A stretch of 64,000 nt of DNA from Flaviaesturariibacter aridisoli. Lineage in GTDB: Bacteria > Bacteroidota > Bacteroidia > Chitinophagales > Chitinophagaceae. Where the stretch lies: positions 62,001-126,000 of the forward strand of contig NZ_SKFH01000004.1 of the NCBI RefSeq assembly GCF_004343705.1. The letters are read 5' to 3'. Every line of letters starts with the position of its first letter. The stretch's first letter is position 1. Shown here piece after piece: positions 43,529 through 52,909 of this stretch. Position numbers and translations under genes: made by a program. The notes under the pieces are model-generated. The model had not been told where the DNA came from. It saw nothing but the letters and a program-made list of their open reading frames with translations, and ran no database searches.

Positions 43529-45418
43529 CTAGCGCATCAGCAACACCGTGCCCTTCCGGGTCTGCACACCGTCGTGGCGAACAAGCCGGTATTGGGCCGC
43601 CCACACATACACCTGGCTGCCGTCCTTGCCGACCAACGTATCGCCGTTCCAGGATTGCATCGGGTTGTGCGTTTCGAAAATGAGCTGGCCCCAGCGGCCG
43701 TAGATGCGGAGTGTATAATCTGTTAGCGCGCCGCGGTTGCCGAGCGGACCGAAGCGATCGTTCCGCCCATCTCCGTTGGGTGTAAAAGCGGTTGGGAAGG
43801 AAACATCCGAACAATCGACGGTCACCTGCAAAGCAGCGCTGTTGCGGCATCCGTCGCCGTCCGTCACTTGCACACTGTAACGCCCCGTTTGGTATACGCG
43901 GTATGCAGGAGCGCTGCTGCCATCCTGCCATTGGAAGGTGGAAAATGGCCCGGGAGCAGGTTGAAGCAGCAGCGTTTCACCGGCGCAAAGCACCGTGTCG
44001 TGGCCGATAGTGACCAGTAGGTCGGTATCGTCGCCGATGCTGAAGCGGGAGGTATCGGCACAACCATAGGCGTCGGCAATGGCCACCGTATAGGCGCCGG
44101 GGCGGAGGCTGCTGCTGGTTCCCGAACCGGTCGGCCCCGCCGGCGACCAGTTGTAGTTATACGGTCCGGTACCCCCGGCAGGAATGATCGTGGCTTTTCC
44201 GTTCGGCCCGCTGCAGCGGGCGTCTTCTACCGACTCAGTGTGGGTGACCGGCGTCGGGTCGCTGAGGGAGTTGCTGGCACGTACCGCACATACGTTGGTG
44301 CCGCGGATGTCGACGGTATACAGCCCGGCGCCAAGACCGGTGGCCGTGGCGCCCTGCTGCGTGGGCGTGGTAGACCAGCTGTATGTGTAGGTGCCGGCCG
44401 GTGTGCTGAGCACTTGGATGCTGCCGTCCTGCCCGCCGGGGCAGCGCACCGGCTGAACCACCTGTGCCGTTACGTCGAGCACGCGGACCGTCTTCGTGAT
44501 CGTCGAGGTCGCGCCGCCCGGAGCGGTCACCGTCAGCATTACCTGGAAGTCGCCGGCGCTGCTGAACGTGTGGTTGGGATTACTGCTGTTGGATGCGTTG
44601 GCCGCGCCGGTTGACGGATCGCCGAAATCCCAGGCGTAGCTGTTTCCGCAGCCAATGGTGACCGGTGTAAATTGCCCGGTGCGGCTGGCGGAGCAGGAAA
44701 AGGTATAATCGGCGCTGGCAGGTTGCAGTTCGCCAATCCAGACGTCGTCGATAGCAAAACCATCATAGTCGTTGCAACGGCTGCCCGCGGCAAAGCGAAA
44801 GCGGAAGCGCACATTGCTGCGCCCGGCCAGTTGCGGCATGGCATGACCGGCCGGCACCCAACGCCCGCTGCCACCACCCGCCCCACCGGAGCAGGGCGCC
44901 GTGGCCTGCACGTTGCCCGACCACCCGTCAGAACCGAGCGTCGTGATGGAGGTGGTGTTGAACCAATTGGAACCGGGGCAGGACTGGTAGTCGGCCTGCG
45001 AGCCGAGTGGGAGCCAGTTGCTGCCGCCATCGGTAGAATATTCAAAGGACGCCCCGTCGTACTTGCGTTCGGTTTCCCAAAAAAGCTGGAACTGAACGTA
45101 GGGGTGGGGGAGGCTGCTGAAGTCGAAGCAGGGACTCATCAGCCAGGAATTCTCGTTGTCGTTGTAAGCCGTGTATTGCAGCCCGCCGGTGACCCAGCAT
45201 TTCTGCCCGTTGGCGGCGCCTACGATAACGGGCTTGTGCGGGATGCCCCAAACCCAGTCGCTGGCGTTGCCGCCCGTGACCCAGCCACCGTCGGTCAGTT
45301 CAAAATCGGCGGTATAAGGAAAGGTGCTGATGGCACCGGTGCATTGCGCGCCGGCCCGGAACCCGGTGAAAAGGGACGTGAGAATAAGGCAGAATGCAAG
45401 CAGGCAGCGGGAAGTCAT
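43529..45418 (-). CDS. T9SS type B cargo protein with PKD and SprB-like repeats
   Basis: A secreted 629-aa protein. A signal peptide ends near residue 25 (FRAGAQ), followed by a Cys-containing MAM-like jelly-roll region (about 30-215; GFAIDDVWIGEL), a PKD domain (about 230-300; YAWDFGDPSTGAAN), two SprB-type repeats (about 305-450) and a C-terminal gliding-motility-associated domain (VSFPTAFTPNGDGRNDRFG ... IYGRWGQLIFET) that directs export and surface attachment by the type IX system. The start at 45418 is chosen because the longer frame runs antisense through the thiolase gene. Probably an adhesin or surface protein. Confidence 0.93.
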   Translation of the reverse strand: MTSRCLLAFCLILTSLFTGFRAGAQCTGAISTFPYTADFELTDGGWVTGGNASDWVWGIPHKPVIVGAANGQKCWVTGGLQYTAYNDNENSWLMSPCFDFSSLPHPYVQFQLFWETERKYDGASFEYSTDGGSNWLPLGSQADYQSCPGSNWFNTTSITTLGSDGWSGNVQATAPCSGGAGGGSGRWVPAGHAMPQLAGRSNVRFRFRFAAGSRCNDYDGFAIDDVWIGELQPASADYTFSCSASRTGQFTPVTIGCGNSYAWDFGDPSTGAANASNSSNPNHTFSSAGDFQVMLTVTAPGGATSTITKTVRVLDVTAQVVQPVRCPGGQDGSIQVLSTPAGTYTYSWSTTPTQQGATATGLGAGLYTVDIRGTNVCAVRASNSLSDPTPVTHTESVEDARCSGPNGKATIIPAGGTGPYNYNWSPAGPTGSGTSSSLRPGAYTVAIADAYGCADTSRFSIGDDTDLLVTIGHDTVLCAGETLLLQPAPGPFSTFQWQDGSSAPAYRVYQTGRYSVQVTDGDGCRNSAALQVTVDCSDVSFPTAFTPNGDGRNDRFGPLGNRGALTDYTLRIYGRWGQLIFETHNPMQSWNGDTLVGKDGSQVYVWAAQYRLVRHDGVQTRKGTVLLMR

Positions 45419-45451
45419 GTAGTTGAACGCGAATCGCGAAGGTACAGCTAA

Positions 45452-45473
45452 TGCGGCGTATCTTTGCGCCGCA
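45452..45473 (+). promoter_or_regulatory. -7 box of the thiolase gene in a perfect inverted repeat
   Basis: TGCGGCG-TATCTTTG-CGCCGCA: a 7-bp inverted repeat whose 8-nt loop is exactly the -7 box (45459-45466). The ATG lies 18 nt after the box. The hairpin might instead be a protein-binding site. Confidence 0.5.
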
Positions 45474-45484
45474 AACAACGCTAT

Positions 45485-46672
45485 ATGAATCAAAAGGAAG
45501 TTTATATCGTTTCCGCCGTCCGTACGCCGATGGGCTCTTTTGGTGGCGCTCTTAAAGAGGTTCCGGCCCCGCGCCTGGGTGCTATCGCCATCAAAGCCGC
45601 TGTAGAGCGTGCCGGCATTTCCCCCGATATGGTCAATGAAGTGCTGATGGGTTGCGTGATCCAGGCCGGACTCGGCCAGGCGCCCGCCCGCCAGGCCGCC
45701 CGCTTCGCCGGCCTGCCCGACAACGTGGTCTGCACGACCGTCAACAAGGTCTGCGCCTCCGGTATGAAGGCCATCGCCCAGGGTGCCCAGAGCATCCTGC
45801 TCGGCGACAGCGACGTAGTGGTTGCCGGCGGCATGGAAAACATGAGCCAGGTGCCTTTCTACGTGGAAAGCCTGCGCTGGGGGAATAAGTACGGCAACAC
45901 CGGACTCATCGACGGCCTCGCCAAGGATGGTCTCACCGATTGCTATAGCGGCACCGCTATGGGCAACGCCGCCGATTTCTGTGCTTCCGAAAACCAGATC
46001 TCCCGCGAAGAGCAGGACGCCTTCGCCATCGAAAGCTACCAGCGCAGTCAGAAGGCCTGGGAAGCCGGGCAGTTCAACGACGAGATCGTACCCGTAGAAA
46101 TACCGTCCAAGAAGGGCGACCCTATAGTTGTCAGCAAGGACGAAGAGCCCTTCAACGTGAAGTTTGACAAGATCGCCGGCCTGCGTCCCGCCTTCAGCAA
46201 GGAAGGCACGGTGACGGCCGCCAACGCGAGCACGATGAACGACGGTGCCGCCGCCGTGGTGCTGATGAGCCGCGAAAAAGCCGAAGAGCTCGGCATCAAG
46301 CCCCTGGCCATTATCCGGGGCTACGCCGATGCGGAGCAGGAGCCGGTATGGTTTACCACCACGCCCAGCATCGCGGTACCGGTAGCGGTTAAGCGCGCCG
46401 GCCTCAGCATGAGCGACATCGATTTCGTGGAACTGAATGAAGCGTTCAGCGTCGTGGGCATCGTCAACACCCGCAAGATGAACCTCGACCCGGCAAAGGT
46501 GAACGCCTTCGGTGGTGCCGTTTCGCTTGGCCACCCGCTGGGCTGTTCCGGCGCACGGATCATCGTGACGCTGCTCAACGTGCTGAAGCAGAAGGGGGGA
46601 CGCTATGGCGCTGCCGGTATCTGCAACGGCGGCGGCGGTGCGTCGGCGATGGTCATTGAAAAGGTTGGATAA
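45485..46672 (+). CDS. acetyl-CoA C-acyltransferase (thiolase)
   Basis: A 395-aa thiolase for acetoacetyl-CoA formation or beta-oxidation. The catalytic residues are present: the nucleophilic Cys in VNKVCASGMKA near residue 88, NEAFSV, the His in GHPLGCSGARI and the second Cys in GICNGGGGASAM near residue 380. The start MNQKEVYIVSAVRTPMGSFGG is typical. Together with the HMG-CoA lyase elsewhere in the window it fits acetyl-CoA/acetoacetate metabolism, but it stands alone here. Divergent from the T9SS cargo gene. Confidence 0.95.
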   Translation: MNQKEVYIVSAVRTPMGSFGGALKEVPAPRLGAIAIKAAVERAGISPDMVNEVLMGCVIQAGLGQAPARQAARFAGLPDNVVCTTVNKVCASGMKAIAQGAQSILLGDSDVVVAGGMENMSQVPFYVESLRWGNKYGNTGLIDGLAKDGLTDCYSGTAMGNAADFCASENQISREEQDAFAIESYQRSQKAWEAGQFNDEIVPVEIPSKKGDPIVVSKDEEPFNVKFDKIAGLRPAFSKEGTVTAANASTMNDGAAAVVLMSREKAEELGIKPLAIIRGYADAEQEPVWFTTTPSIAVPVAVKRAGLSMSDIDFVELNEAFSVVGIVNTRKMNLDPAKVNAFGGAVSLGHPLGCSGARIIVTLLNVLKQKGGRYGAAGICNGGGGASAMVIEKVG

Positions 46673-46736
46673 GGTGAAGAAGGTTTATAACAGCAAAGAA
46701 AAGAAGTAAAAAAGGTGTTTTCGCCAGGAAATACGG

Positions 46737-46762
46737 ATACGTCCCGCAGTTGCGGGACGTAT
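46737..46762. terminator. perfect inverted repeat between convergent genes
   Basis: ATACGTCCCGCA / TGCGGGACGTAT: 12-bp arms with a 2-nt centre, between the thiolase and SemiSWEET stops. It lacks a strong T tract, so it may terminate weakly or be a binding site. Confidence 0.5.
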
Positions 46763-46777
46763 CGCTTTATAACCACC

Positions 46778-47104
46778 TTAGCGTACCAGCTTCGCCTCCA
46801 TTTCCCTTCGTGGTTCCGAAACCTGTTTGTCTTTCGCTCCCTTGTTCTTGTCGCCGTACTTCACCCGCAGGCCCATCATCACGATATTGACCAGGAGTGA
46901 GAACGAATTGGTGACGATGATCGGAAGGTCTTTCCGGAGCACGCCGTACACGATCCAGAGGGCGACGCCGCCCATCAGGGTCAGGAGCATCCCCTTGGAC
47001 ACCTCGGCGGCCTTTTTCTCCTTCAGGGTTTTGATTACTTGGGGCAGGAGCGAAGAAGCCGTTAATATACCGGCAACGATGCCGACGATTTGGGTAGTAT
47101 CCAT
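46778..47104 (-). CDS. SemiSWEET-type PQ-loop transporter
   Basis: A 108-aa membrane protein with three helices, the bacterial half-size of SWEET sugar transporters. The PQ motif is in SSLLPQVIKTLKEKKAAEVS near residue 18, followed by ALWIVYGVLRKDLPI and a third helix ending LRVKYG. It would work as a homodimer in the inner membrane; sucrose-like or other small sugars are transported by known members. The start at 47104 is chosen over a frame with 25 unrelated residues. Divergent from pdhB, 65 bp apart. Confidence 0.88.
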   Translation of the reverse strand: MDTTQIVGIVAGILTASSLLPQVIKTLKEKKAAEVSKGMLLTLMGGVALWIVYGVLRKDLPIIVTNSFSLLVNIVMMGLRVKYGDKNKGAKDKQVSEPRREMEAKLVR

Positions 47105-47154
47105 GCCGCTCTTTCTTGCAAAACCAATGCTAATTACTGTACATTTGCCACGCT

Positions 47155-47162
47155 TAATTTTG
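47155..47162 (+). promoter_or_regulatory. -7 box of pdhB
   Basis: TAATTTTG ends 7 nt before the ATG at 47170. Another candidate, TACATTTG, lies 16 bp upstream, so the choice is uncertain. Confidence 0.4.
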
Positions 47163-47169
47163 ACAACGA

Positions 47170-48156
47170 ATGAGAACAATCACCTTACGCGAAGCGATCC
47201 GTGAAGCCATGTCGGAAGAAATGCGCCGCGACGAGCGGGTATTCCTGATGGGCGAAGAGGTAGCTGAATACAACGGAGCCTATAAAGTGAGCCAGGGTAT
47301 GCTGGCCGAATTCGGCGCCAAAAGGGTCATTGACACCCCGATCGCCGAACTGGGCTTCACCGCTGTGGCGGTGGGTGCCGCGCAGAACGGACTGCGTCCT
47401 GTCGTGGAGTTCATGACCTGGAACTTCGCCGTGCTGGCGCTTGACCAGATCCTGAATACGGCTTCGAAGATGCTTGCCATGAGCGGTGGTCAGATCACCT
47501 GCCCCATCGTGTTCCGCGGCCCCAACGGGTCGGCCGGGCAGCTGGGCGCACAGCACTCTACGGCCTTCGAATCGCTGTACGCCAACATCCCCGGCCTCAA
47601 GGTGGTGTCTACCTGCGATCCCTACGACGCCAAGGGCCTGATGAAGCAGGCCATCCGCTACGAGGAAGATCCCGTGATGTTCATGGAAGCCGAGCTGGCC
47701 TATGGCGACAAAGGTGAGGTTCCGGAAGAAGAATACTACATCCCCCTGGGCAAGGCCGTTGTCAAAAAGGCCGGCCGCGACGTCACGATCGTCTCCTTTA
47801 ATAAGATGATGAAAGTGGCCATGGGTGCTGCCGCCGAGCTCGAGAAAGAAGGCATTTCCGCCGAAGTGATCGACCTTCGCTCCATCCGCCCGCTCGACTG
47901 GATGACCATCCTCGAGAGCGTTAAAAAGACCAACCGCCTCGTGATCGTGGAAGAGCAGTGGCCGTTCGCCTCGGTTTCTTCTGAAATCACTTACCGCATC
48001 CAGAAGGAAGGCTTCGATTACCTCGACGCGCCGATCCGCCGCATCACTGCCGCCGACGCCCCGCTGCACTACGCGCCGAACCTCGTTGCAGCCGCGCTTC
48101 CCGACGTTTCGCGCACGGTGAAACTTGTCAAAGAAGTCCTGTATTTAAAGAAATAA
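47170..48156 (+). CDS. pdhB: pyruvate dehydrogenase complex E1 component, beta subunit
   Basis: The 328-aa beta subunit of the heterotetrameric thiamine-diphosphate E1 of pyruvate dehydrogenase. Features: ITLREAIREAMSEEMRRDERVF, MGEEVAEYNGAYKVSQG near residue 27 and DTPIAELGFTAVAVGAA near 52. The C-terminal transketolase domain holds VEEQWPFASV. The alpha subunit and E2/E3 are not adjacent. A strong terminator follows 42 bp after the stop. Confidence 0.95.
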   Translation: MRTITLREAIREAMSEEMRRDERVFLMGEEVAEYNGAYKVSQGMLAEFGAKRVIDTPIAELGFTAVAVGAAQNGLRPVVEFMTWNFAVLALDQILNTASKMLAMSGGQITCPIVFRGPNGSAGQLGAQHSTAFESLYANIPGLKVVSTCDPYDAKGLMKQAIRYEEDPVMFMEAELAYGDKGEVPEEEYYIPLGKAVVKKAGRDVTIVSFNKMMKVAMGAAAELEKEGISAEVIDLRSIRPLDWMTILESVKKTNRLVIVEEQWPFASVSSEITYRIQKEGFDYLDAPIRRITAADAPLHYAPNLVAAALPDVSRTVKLVKEVLYLKK

Positions 48157-48197
48157 ACAGCTGAGGAGGCTCTTCCTCAGATTGGGTAAAACCGGCT

Positions 48198-48226
48198 AAA
48201 AGTTGCGCACCACTGCGCAACTTTTT
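48198..48226 (+). terminator. terminator of pdhB
   Basis: AAAAGTTGCGCA / TGCGCAACTTTTT 12-bp stem with a 4-nt loop. Confidence 0.92.
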
Positions 48227-48267
48227 CATTTTCATATAGTTGATCTTCAAAAATTTCTGACCAAAAG

Positions 48268-48361
48268 TTTTGTTTTTCCAATTTTCTGCGCATCTTTGTC
48301 TCGGTTTTTCATAGGATATTGGATTTTACACGAGGCTGGATTTCTATCCGGCCTTTTCTTT
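48268..48361 (+). ncRNA. candidate small RNA unit (promoter plus terminator)
   Basis: TTTTG (48268-48272), an 18-nt spacer and CATCTTTG (48291-48298, one mismatch to TAnnTTTG) form a promoter. About 35 nt later GGCTGGAT / ATCCGGCC (48334-48353, 4-nt loop, one G-T pair) followed by TTTTCTTTT is an intrinsic terminator. The predicted transcript is about 57-60 nt and ends at about 48361. The response-regulator gene has a separate promoter further downstream, so this unit is not needed for it. No known RNA family is recognised. Confidence 0.45.
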
Positions 48362-48452
48362 TGCCCACCGGCTCGGAATGGCGCGAAAAGCCCTTCGTCA
48401 AGACACGCGCATGATCGCATTGTGAGGGCCCTGACACCTTCTTATTTTCGCC

Positions 48453-48484
48453 TTTGTTCCGTTCAAAGCACGGCAATAGATTTG
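48453..48484 (+). promoter_or_regulatory. promoter of the response-regulator gene
   Basis: TTTG (48453-48456), a 20-nt spacer and TAGATTTG (48477-48484) match the consensus. The leader to the ATG at 48555 is about 65 nt. The rest of the 398-bp gap is the pdhB terminator and the candidate small RNA unit. Confidence 0.6.
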
Positions 48485-48554
48485 CAGCGCATATCTCATT
48501 TAATAAGCGCTTGTTCTTTTTCTAAAAGTCCCGGAACCCATATTAACCGAATCC

Positions 48555-49714
<1,160 letters not shown>

Positions 49715-49718
<4 letters not shown>

Positions 49719-50590
49719 GGTCCGTTGCGTACAAAGGAGCGGATCGCCTCATCGGTTTTCAGCAACTTCAGGTTGCGGTGAGCCCGTTGTGCAGGTTGCA
49801 CGGCGCTACCAGAAGCAATAATTAGTTTGTCGGGGTAAGTGGTACAAAGCTTCTCCAGGTAGTCGTCGGCCAGCTCACCGGTAAGGTTGGTGATCAGGTG
49901 CAGGTAAAAGATGCCGGCCTTGTCGCGGATCGCCTCCGGCAGGTGAAGCGCCTCGATGTTGGCACCGAGGTAAAACACGGACCAGCCGTAACTGCGCAGC
50001 AGGTAATTGAGAAAAAGCAGGGGCAGTTCGTGGTATTCACCGCGGGGCGTGAAGAGCAGGATCGGCGGGTGTTCGGGCTGCCGGCGGGGGAGGGCCTCGG
50101 TCTCCGCAATGATCTTGTGCTGGATCAGGTTGGCGGAGAAATGTTCCTGCGCCGGGATCACGTTATTGGTGAGCCAAAGGTGTCCAACCCGTTGCAGGAA
50201 AGGGAAGGCCACCTGGAGCACGGCTGCTTCCATTCCTTTTTGGGATACGATCGAATCGAGGCGGGCGCGGAAACTTTGTTCGTCGAAATCAGCCGCCGCG
50301 CTGATGAGTGTGAGGATATCCTGCTCATTGGTCACTGGCGACGCTGCCCCGGCGCGCACCGCCTCTTCCATACCGCTGCGGGTGAGGGCGGCGATCCGCG
50401 AAACCTTCCAGCCGCCGTGGTACAGGAAGGCAACCTGCAGGAGTAACCGTAAATCTTCGCCGTCGTAAAATCGGTGTTTGCTCTCCTTCCGTTTGGCCTG
50501 GAAGAAGCCGTAACGTTGCTCCCAGATGCGCAGGGTGTGCGCCCTGATGTGGCACAGGTTCTCTATATCTCGTATGGTGAAGCGTTCCAT
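49715..50590 (-). CDS. MerR-type regulator with cobalamin-binding domain
   Basis: A 291-aa transcription regulator of the CarH/LitR type. Residues 1-70 are a MerR helix-turn-helix (FTIRDIENLCHIRAHTLRIWEQRYGF). A helical B12-binding cap (about 90-180) contains VIPAQEHFSANLIQHK, with the Glu-His pair of CarH, and a Rossmann B12-binding domain (about 185-280) has GEYHELPLLFLNYLL, where the His is the candidate lower axial cobalt ligand. Homologues sense light through adenosylcobalamin and control carotenoid or photoprotection genes. No carotenoid genes are in the window. Convergent, 4-bp overlap with the response regulator. Confidence 0.87.
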
Positions 50591-50659
50591 GGTGGTCGTA
50601 GCGGCCCCCTTTTTAGCAAAACTTTCCGTAATATCGGGCCCGCAACCTATATAAAATAA

Positions 50660-50667
50660 TAATTTTG
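50660..50667 (+). promoter_or_regulatory. -7 box of lepB
   Basis: TAATTTTG, an exact match to TAnnTTTG, 19 nt before the lepB ATG; the region upstream is AT-rich (TATATAAAATAA). Confidence 0.5.
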
Positions 50668-50686
50668 ACCGCCTAAAGAAAAACGG

Positions 50687-52237
50687 ATGTCTTTATCCCA
50701 GTTCCTGATCGTGTACGGCATTTCCTTATTGATTTTCCTGCTTCCCGCGCTAGGCCTCCAGCGGCTCTTTCCCAGGGCTGGCCAGCCCGGCTGGAAAGGG
50801 CTGGTGCCGCTTTACAACACCTGGGTGATGCTCGACATCGCCAAACGCCCGAAGCACTGGTTCTTTTGGCAGCTGATCCCCGTGGTCGGCTGGTTCATCA
50901 CCATCGGCATTTATATCGAATTCATCAAGGTATACGGAAAGTGGAGCCTCGGCTCCCACGCGGCAACCGCCCTCACTGCCGGCGGGTACATTTCCTACCT
51001 CGGCTACGACGACACGGCCCGTTATATCGGTCCCGAGCGCGTGAAGATGTACAAGAAGCCGGGCTGGCGCGAATGGATCGACGCCGCCGTCTTCGCCATC
51101 GTTGCCGCCACGCTCATTCGCATCTTTGTTTTTGAAGCCTACACGATTCCCTCCGGATCGATGGAAAAAACACTGCTGGTGAACGACTTCCTGTTCGTCA
51201 GCAAATTCAGCTACGGCCCGCGCCTGCCCAACACACCGCTGTCGATTCCGTTCGTACACAACTACATCCCCGGCACCCGCGCCCGCTCCTACAGCACACT
51301 GATCGAGCTGCCCTATGTGCGCTGGTTTGCAGCGCCGGTGAAGCGCGGCGACGTGGTGGTGTTCAACTTCCCGGCCGGCGATACGGTGATCAACCACCCC
51401 GATTACCAATCGCTGCGTCCCTATTACGATGTGAAGCGGGCCGCCGCCCTTGGCGACGTGGAGTCGCAGCGCGTACTGAGCAACCCCGAAGAATACCCGA
51501 TCGTGGTGCACCCCATCGACAAAAGCGACAATTATATCAAACGCTGTGTGGGTGTAGCGGGTGAAACGCTCGAAGTACGCGGCGGCCAGGTGTTCATCAA
51601 CGGCGTCGCCTCCGAGCCCCCCCCGCGCTCGGAGATCCGCTACCGCGTTGAAACCAACGGCCAGCCGCTCGATGCCGAGATCATGCAGACCACTTATGGT
51701 GTTGACCTGAACGATCCGAACGAGGTGGATCCGAAGGGTCAGAACCAATTCGATATGCTGCTTACCAACGAAGGCCTGACGCGGATGAAAGCCGACGGCG
51801 TGATCAAAAACGTACGCCCGATCCTTGAAGAGCCCGTCAACGTGCCGGCCAATTTCTGGGGTAATGTGCTGTTTCCTTACGACACCCTGCACAAGTGGAC
51901 CGTCGACTATTTCGGACCGGTTTGGATTCCGAAGAAGGGCGCTTCCCTGCAGCTCACCCCGCAGAACTACAGCCTGTACGAGCGTGCCATCCGCAACTAC
52001 GAGCACAATGATTTTTACATGCAGAACGGCCGCTTCTTCCTCAACGGGAAGGAAACGACCACCTACACCTTTAAGATGGATTACTACTGGATGATGGGTG
52101 ACAACCGCCACGGATCGCAGGATAGCCGCTTCTGGGGCTTTGTGCCCGAAGACCGGGTGGTAGGCAAGGCCTGGATGATCTGGTTCTCCTACGACTCCGG
52201 ACCGCGGTGGAACCGGATCTTCAAGATCGTAAAGTAA
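50687..52237 (+). CDS. lepB: signal peptidase I
   Basis: Inner-membrane serine protease that removes signal peptides. At 516 aa it is much longer than E. coli LepB (324), as is usual in Bacteroidota. The N-terminal 130 residues hold about four membrane helices (FLIVYGISLLIFLLPALGL, WFFWQLIPVVGWFITIGIYI, then the anchor AAVFAIVAATLIRIFVFEAY). The catalytic Ser is in YTIPSGSMEKTLL near residue 158 and the Lys in NYIKRCVGVAGE near 285; MMGDNRHGSQDSRFWGFVP near the C-terminus completes the fold. A terminator follows. Confidence 0.96.
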   Translation: MSLSQFLIVYGISLLIFLLPALGLQRLFPRAGQPGWKGLVPLYNTWVMLDIAKRPKHWFFWQLIPVVGWFITIGIYIEFIKVYGKWSLGSHAATALTAGGYISYLGYDDTARYIGPERVKMYKKPGWREWIDAAVFAIVAATLIRIFVFEAYTIPSGSMEKTLLVNDFLFVSKFSYGPRLPNTPLSIPFVHNYIPGTRARSYSTLIELPYVRWFAAPVKRGDVVVFNFPAGDTVINHPDYQSLRPYYDVKRAAALGDVESQRVLSNPEEYPIVVHPIDKSDNYIKRCVGVAGETLEVRGGQVFINGVASEPPPRSEIRYRVETNGQPLDAEIMQTTYGVDLNDPNEVDPKGQNQFDMLLTNEGLTRMKADGVIKNVRPILEEPVNVPANFWGNVLFPYDTLHKWTVDYFGPVWIPKKGASLQLTPQNYSLYERAIRNYEHNDFYMQNGRFFLNGKETTTYTFKMDYYWMMGDNRHGSQDSRFWGFVPEDRVVGKAWMIWFSYDSGPRWNRIFKIVK

Positions 52238-52263
52238 TTACCCGATAAATACCTATCTTTAAC

Positions 52264-52292
52264 TGCCCTCCGCGAACCGGGGGGCATTTTTG
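52264..52292 (+). terminator. terminator of lepB
   Basis: TGCCCTCCG / CGGGGGGCA 9-bp stem with one T-G pair, followed by TTTTTG. Confidence 0.8.
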
Positions 52293-52340
52293 TCTCCGTA
52301 CGCGAACAAGAATGCGTTTCAGAAAACAACGACAAAAAGC

Positions 52341-52826
52341 ATGAAAGAAACAAAATTTGAATTCAACTACAAGGTATACGACAGCATCGAGGAGCTACCC
52401 GAGCAGGAGCAGTGGCTGCTGAACGAAGCCCGCGAAGTAACGGCCAATGCCTATGCTCCCTATTCGCACTTCCAGGTTGGCGCCGTGGCGCGCCTGGCCA
52501 ATGGCGAGATCATCACCGGCTCCAACCAGGAGAACGCCTCGTTCCCGGTGGGGCTTTGCGCAGAGCGCGTGCTGCTGGCCTCGGCTTCGTCCGTATTTCC
52601 CCGGGTGCCGGTGGATGTGATCGCCATCAGCTACAAAGGCGAAGGCCACGCGAGCGACCACCCGATCTCTCCCTGCGGTATCTGCCGCCAGTCGCTGCAG
52701 GAGTTCGAGTCGCGCCTCGGCCATCCCATCAAGCTGATTCTCGGTGGCATGACCGGCGTGGTTTACGTGATCGACAATGCGAAAGCCCTGTTGCCCCTTG
52801 CGTTCACCAGCGAGGAGCTGCGCTAG
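52341..52826 (+). CDS. cdd: cytidine deaminase
   Basis: Deaminates cytidine and deoxycytidine to uridine forms in pyrimidine salvage. The 161-aa protein has the zinc site GLCAERVLLASA (Cys and catalytic Glu) and SPCGICRQSLQEF (two Cys), plus AYAPYSHFQVGAVA near residue 38. The start at 52341 drops 17 residues of a longer frame that begins inside the lepB terminator. Terminators flank it, so it is monocistronic. Confidence 0.96.
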   Translation: MKETKFEFNYKVYDSIEELPEQEQWLLNEAREVTANAYAPYSHFQVGAVARLANGEIITGSNQENASFPVGLCAERVLLASASSVFPRVPVDVIAISYKGEGHASDHPISPCGICRQSLQEFESRLGHPIKLILGGMTGVVYVIDNAKALLPLAFTSEELR

Positions 52827-52850
52827 GACGCCTGTAATTTTTACTTCGTA

Positions 52851-52872
52851 AAGGCCCGGCAGGGCCTTTTTT
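52851..52872 (+). terminator. terminator of cdd
   Basis: AAGGCCC / GGGCCTT 7-bp stem, GGCA loop, TTTT. Confidence 0.9.
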
Positions 52873-52909
52873 CGTCAGCGCATTGTAGCTTCGTTGCAAA
52901 CCACTGCTT

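Noticed and set aside
45419-46534. N-terminal 372-codon extension of the T9SS cargo frame
   Set aside because: It is antisense to the thiolase gene; the signal peptide at 45418 marks the true start.
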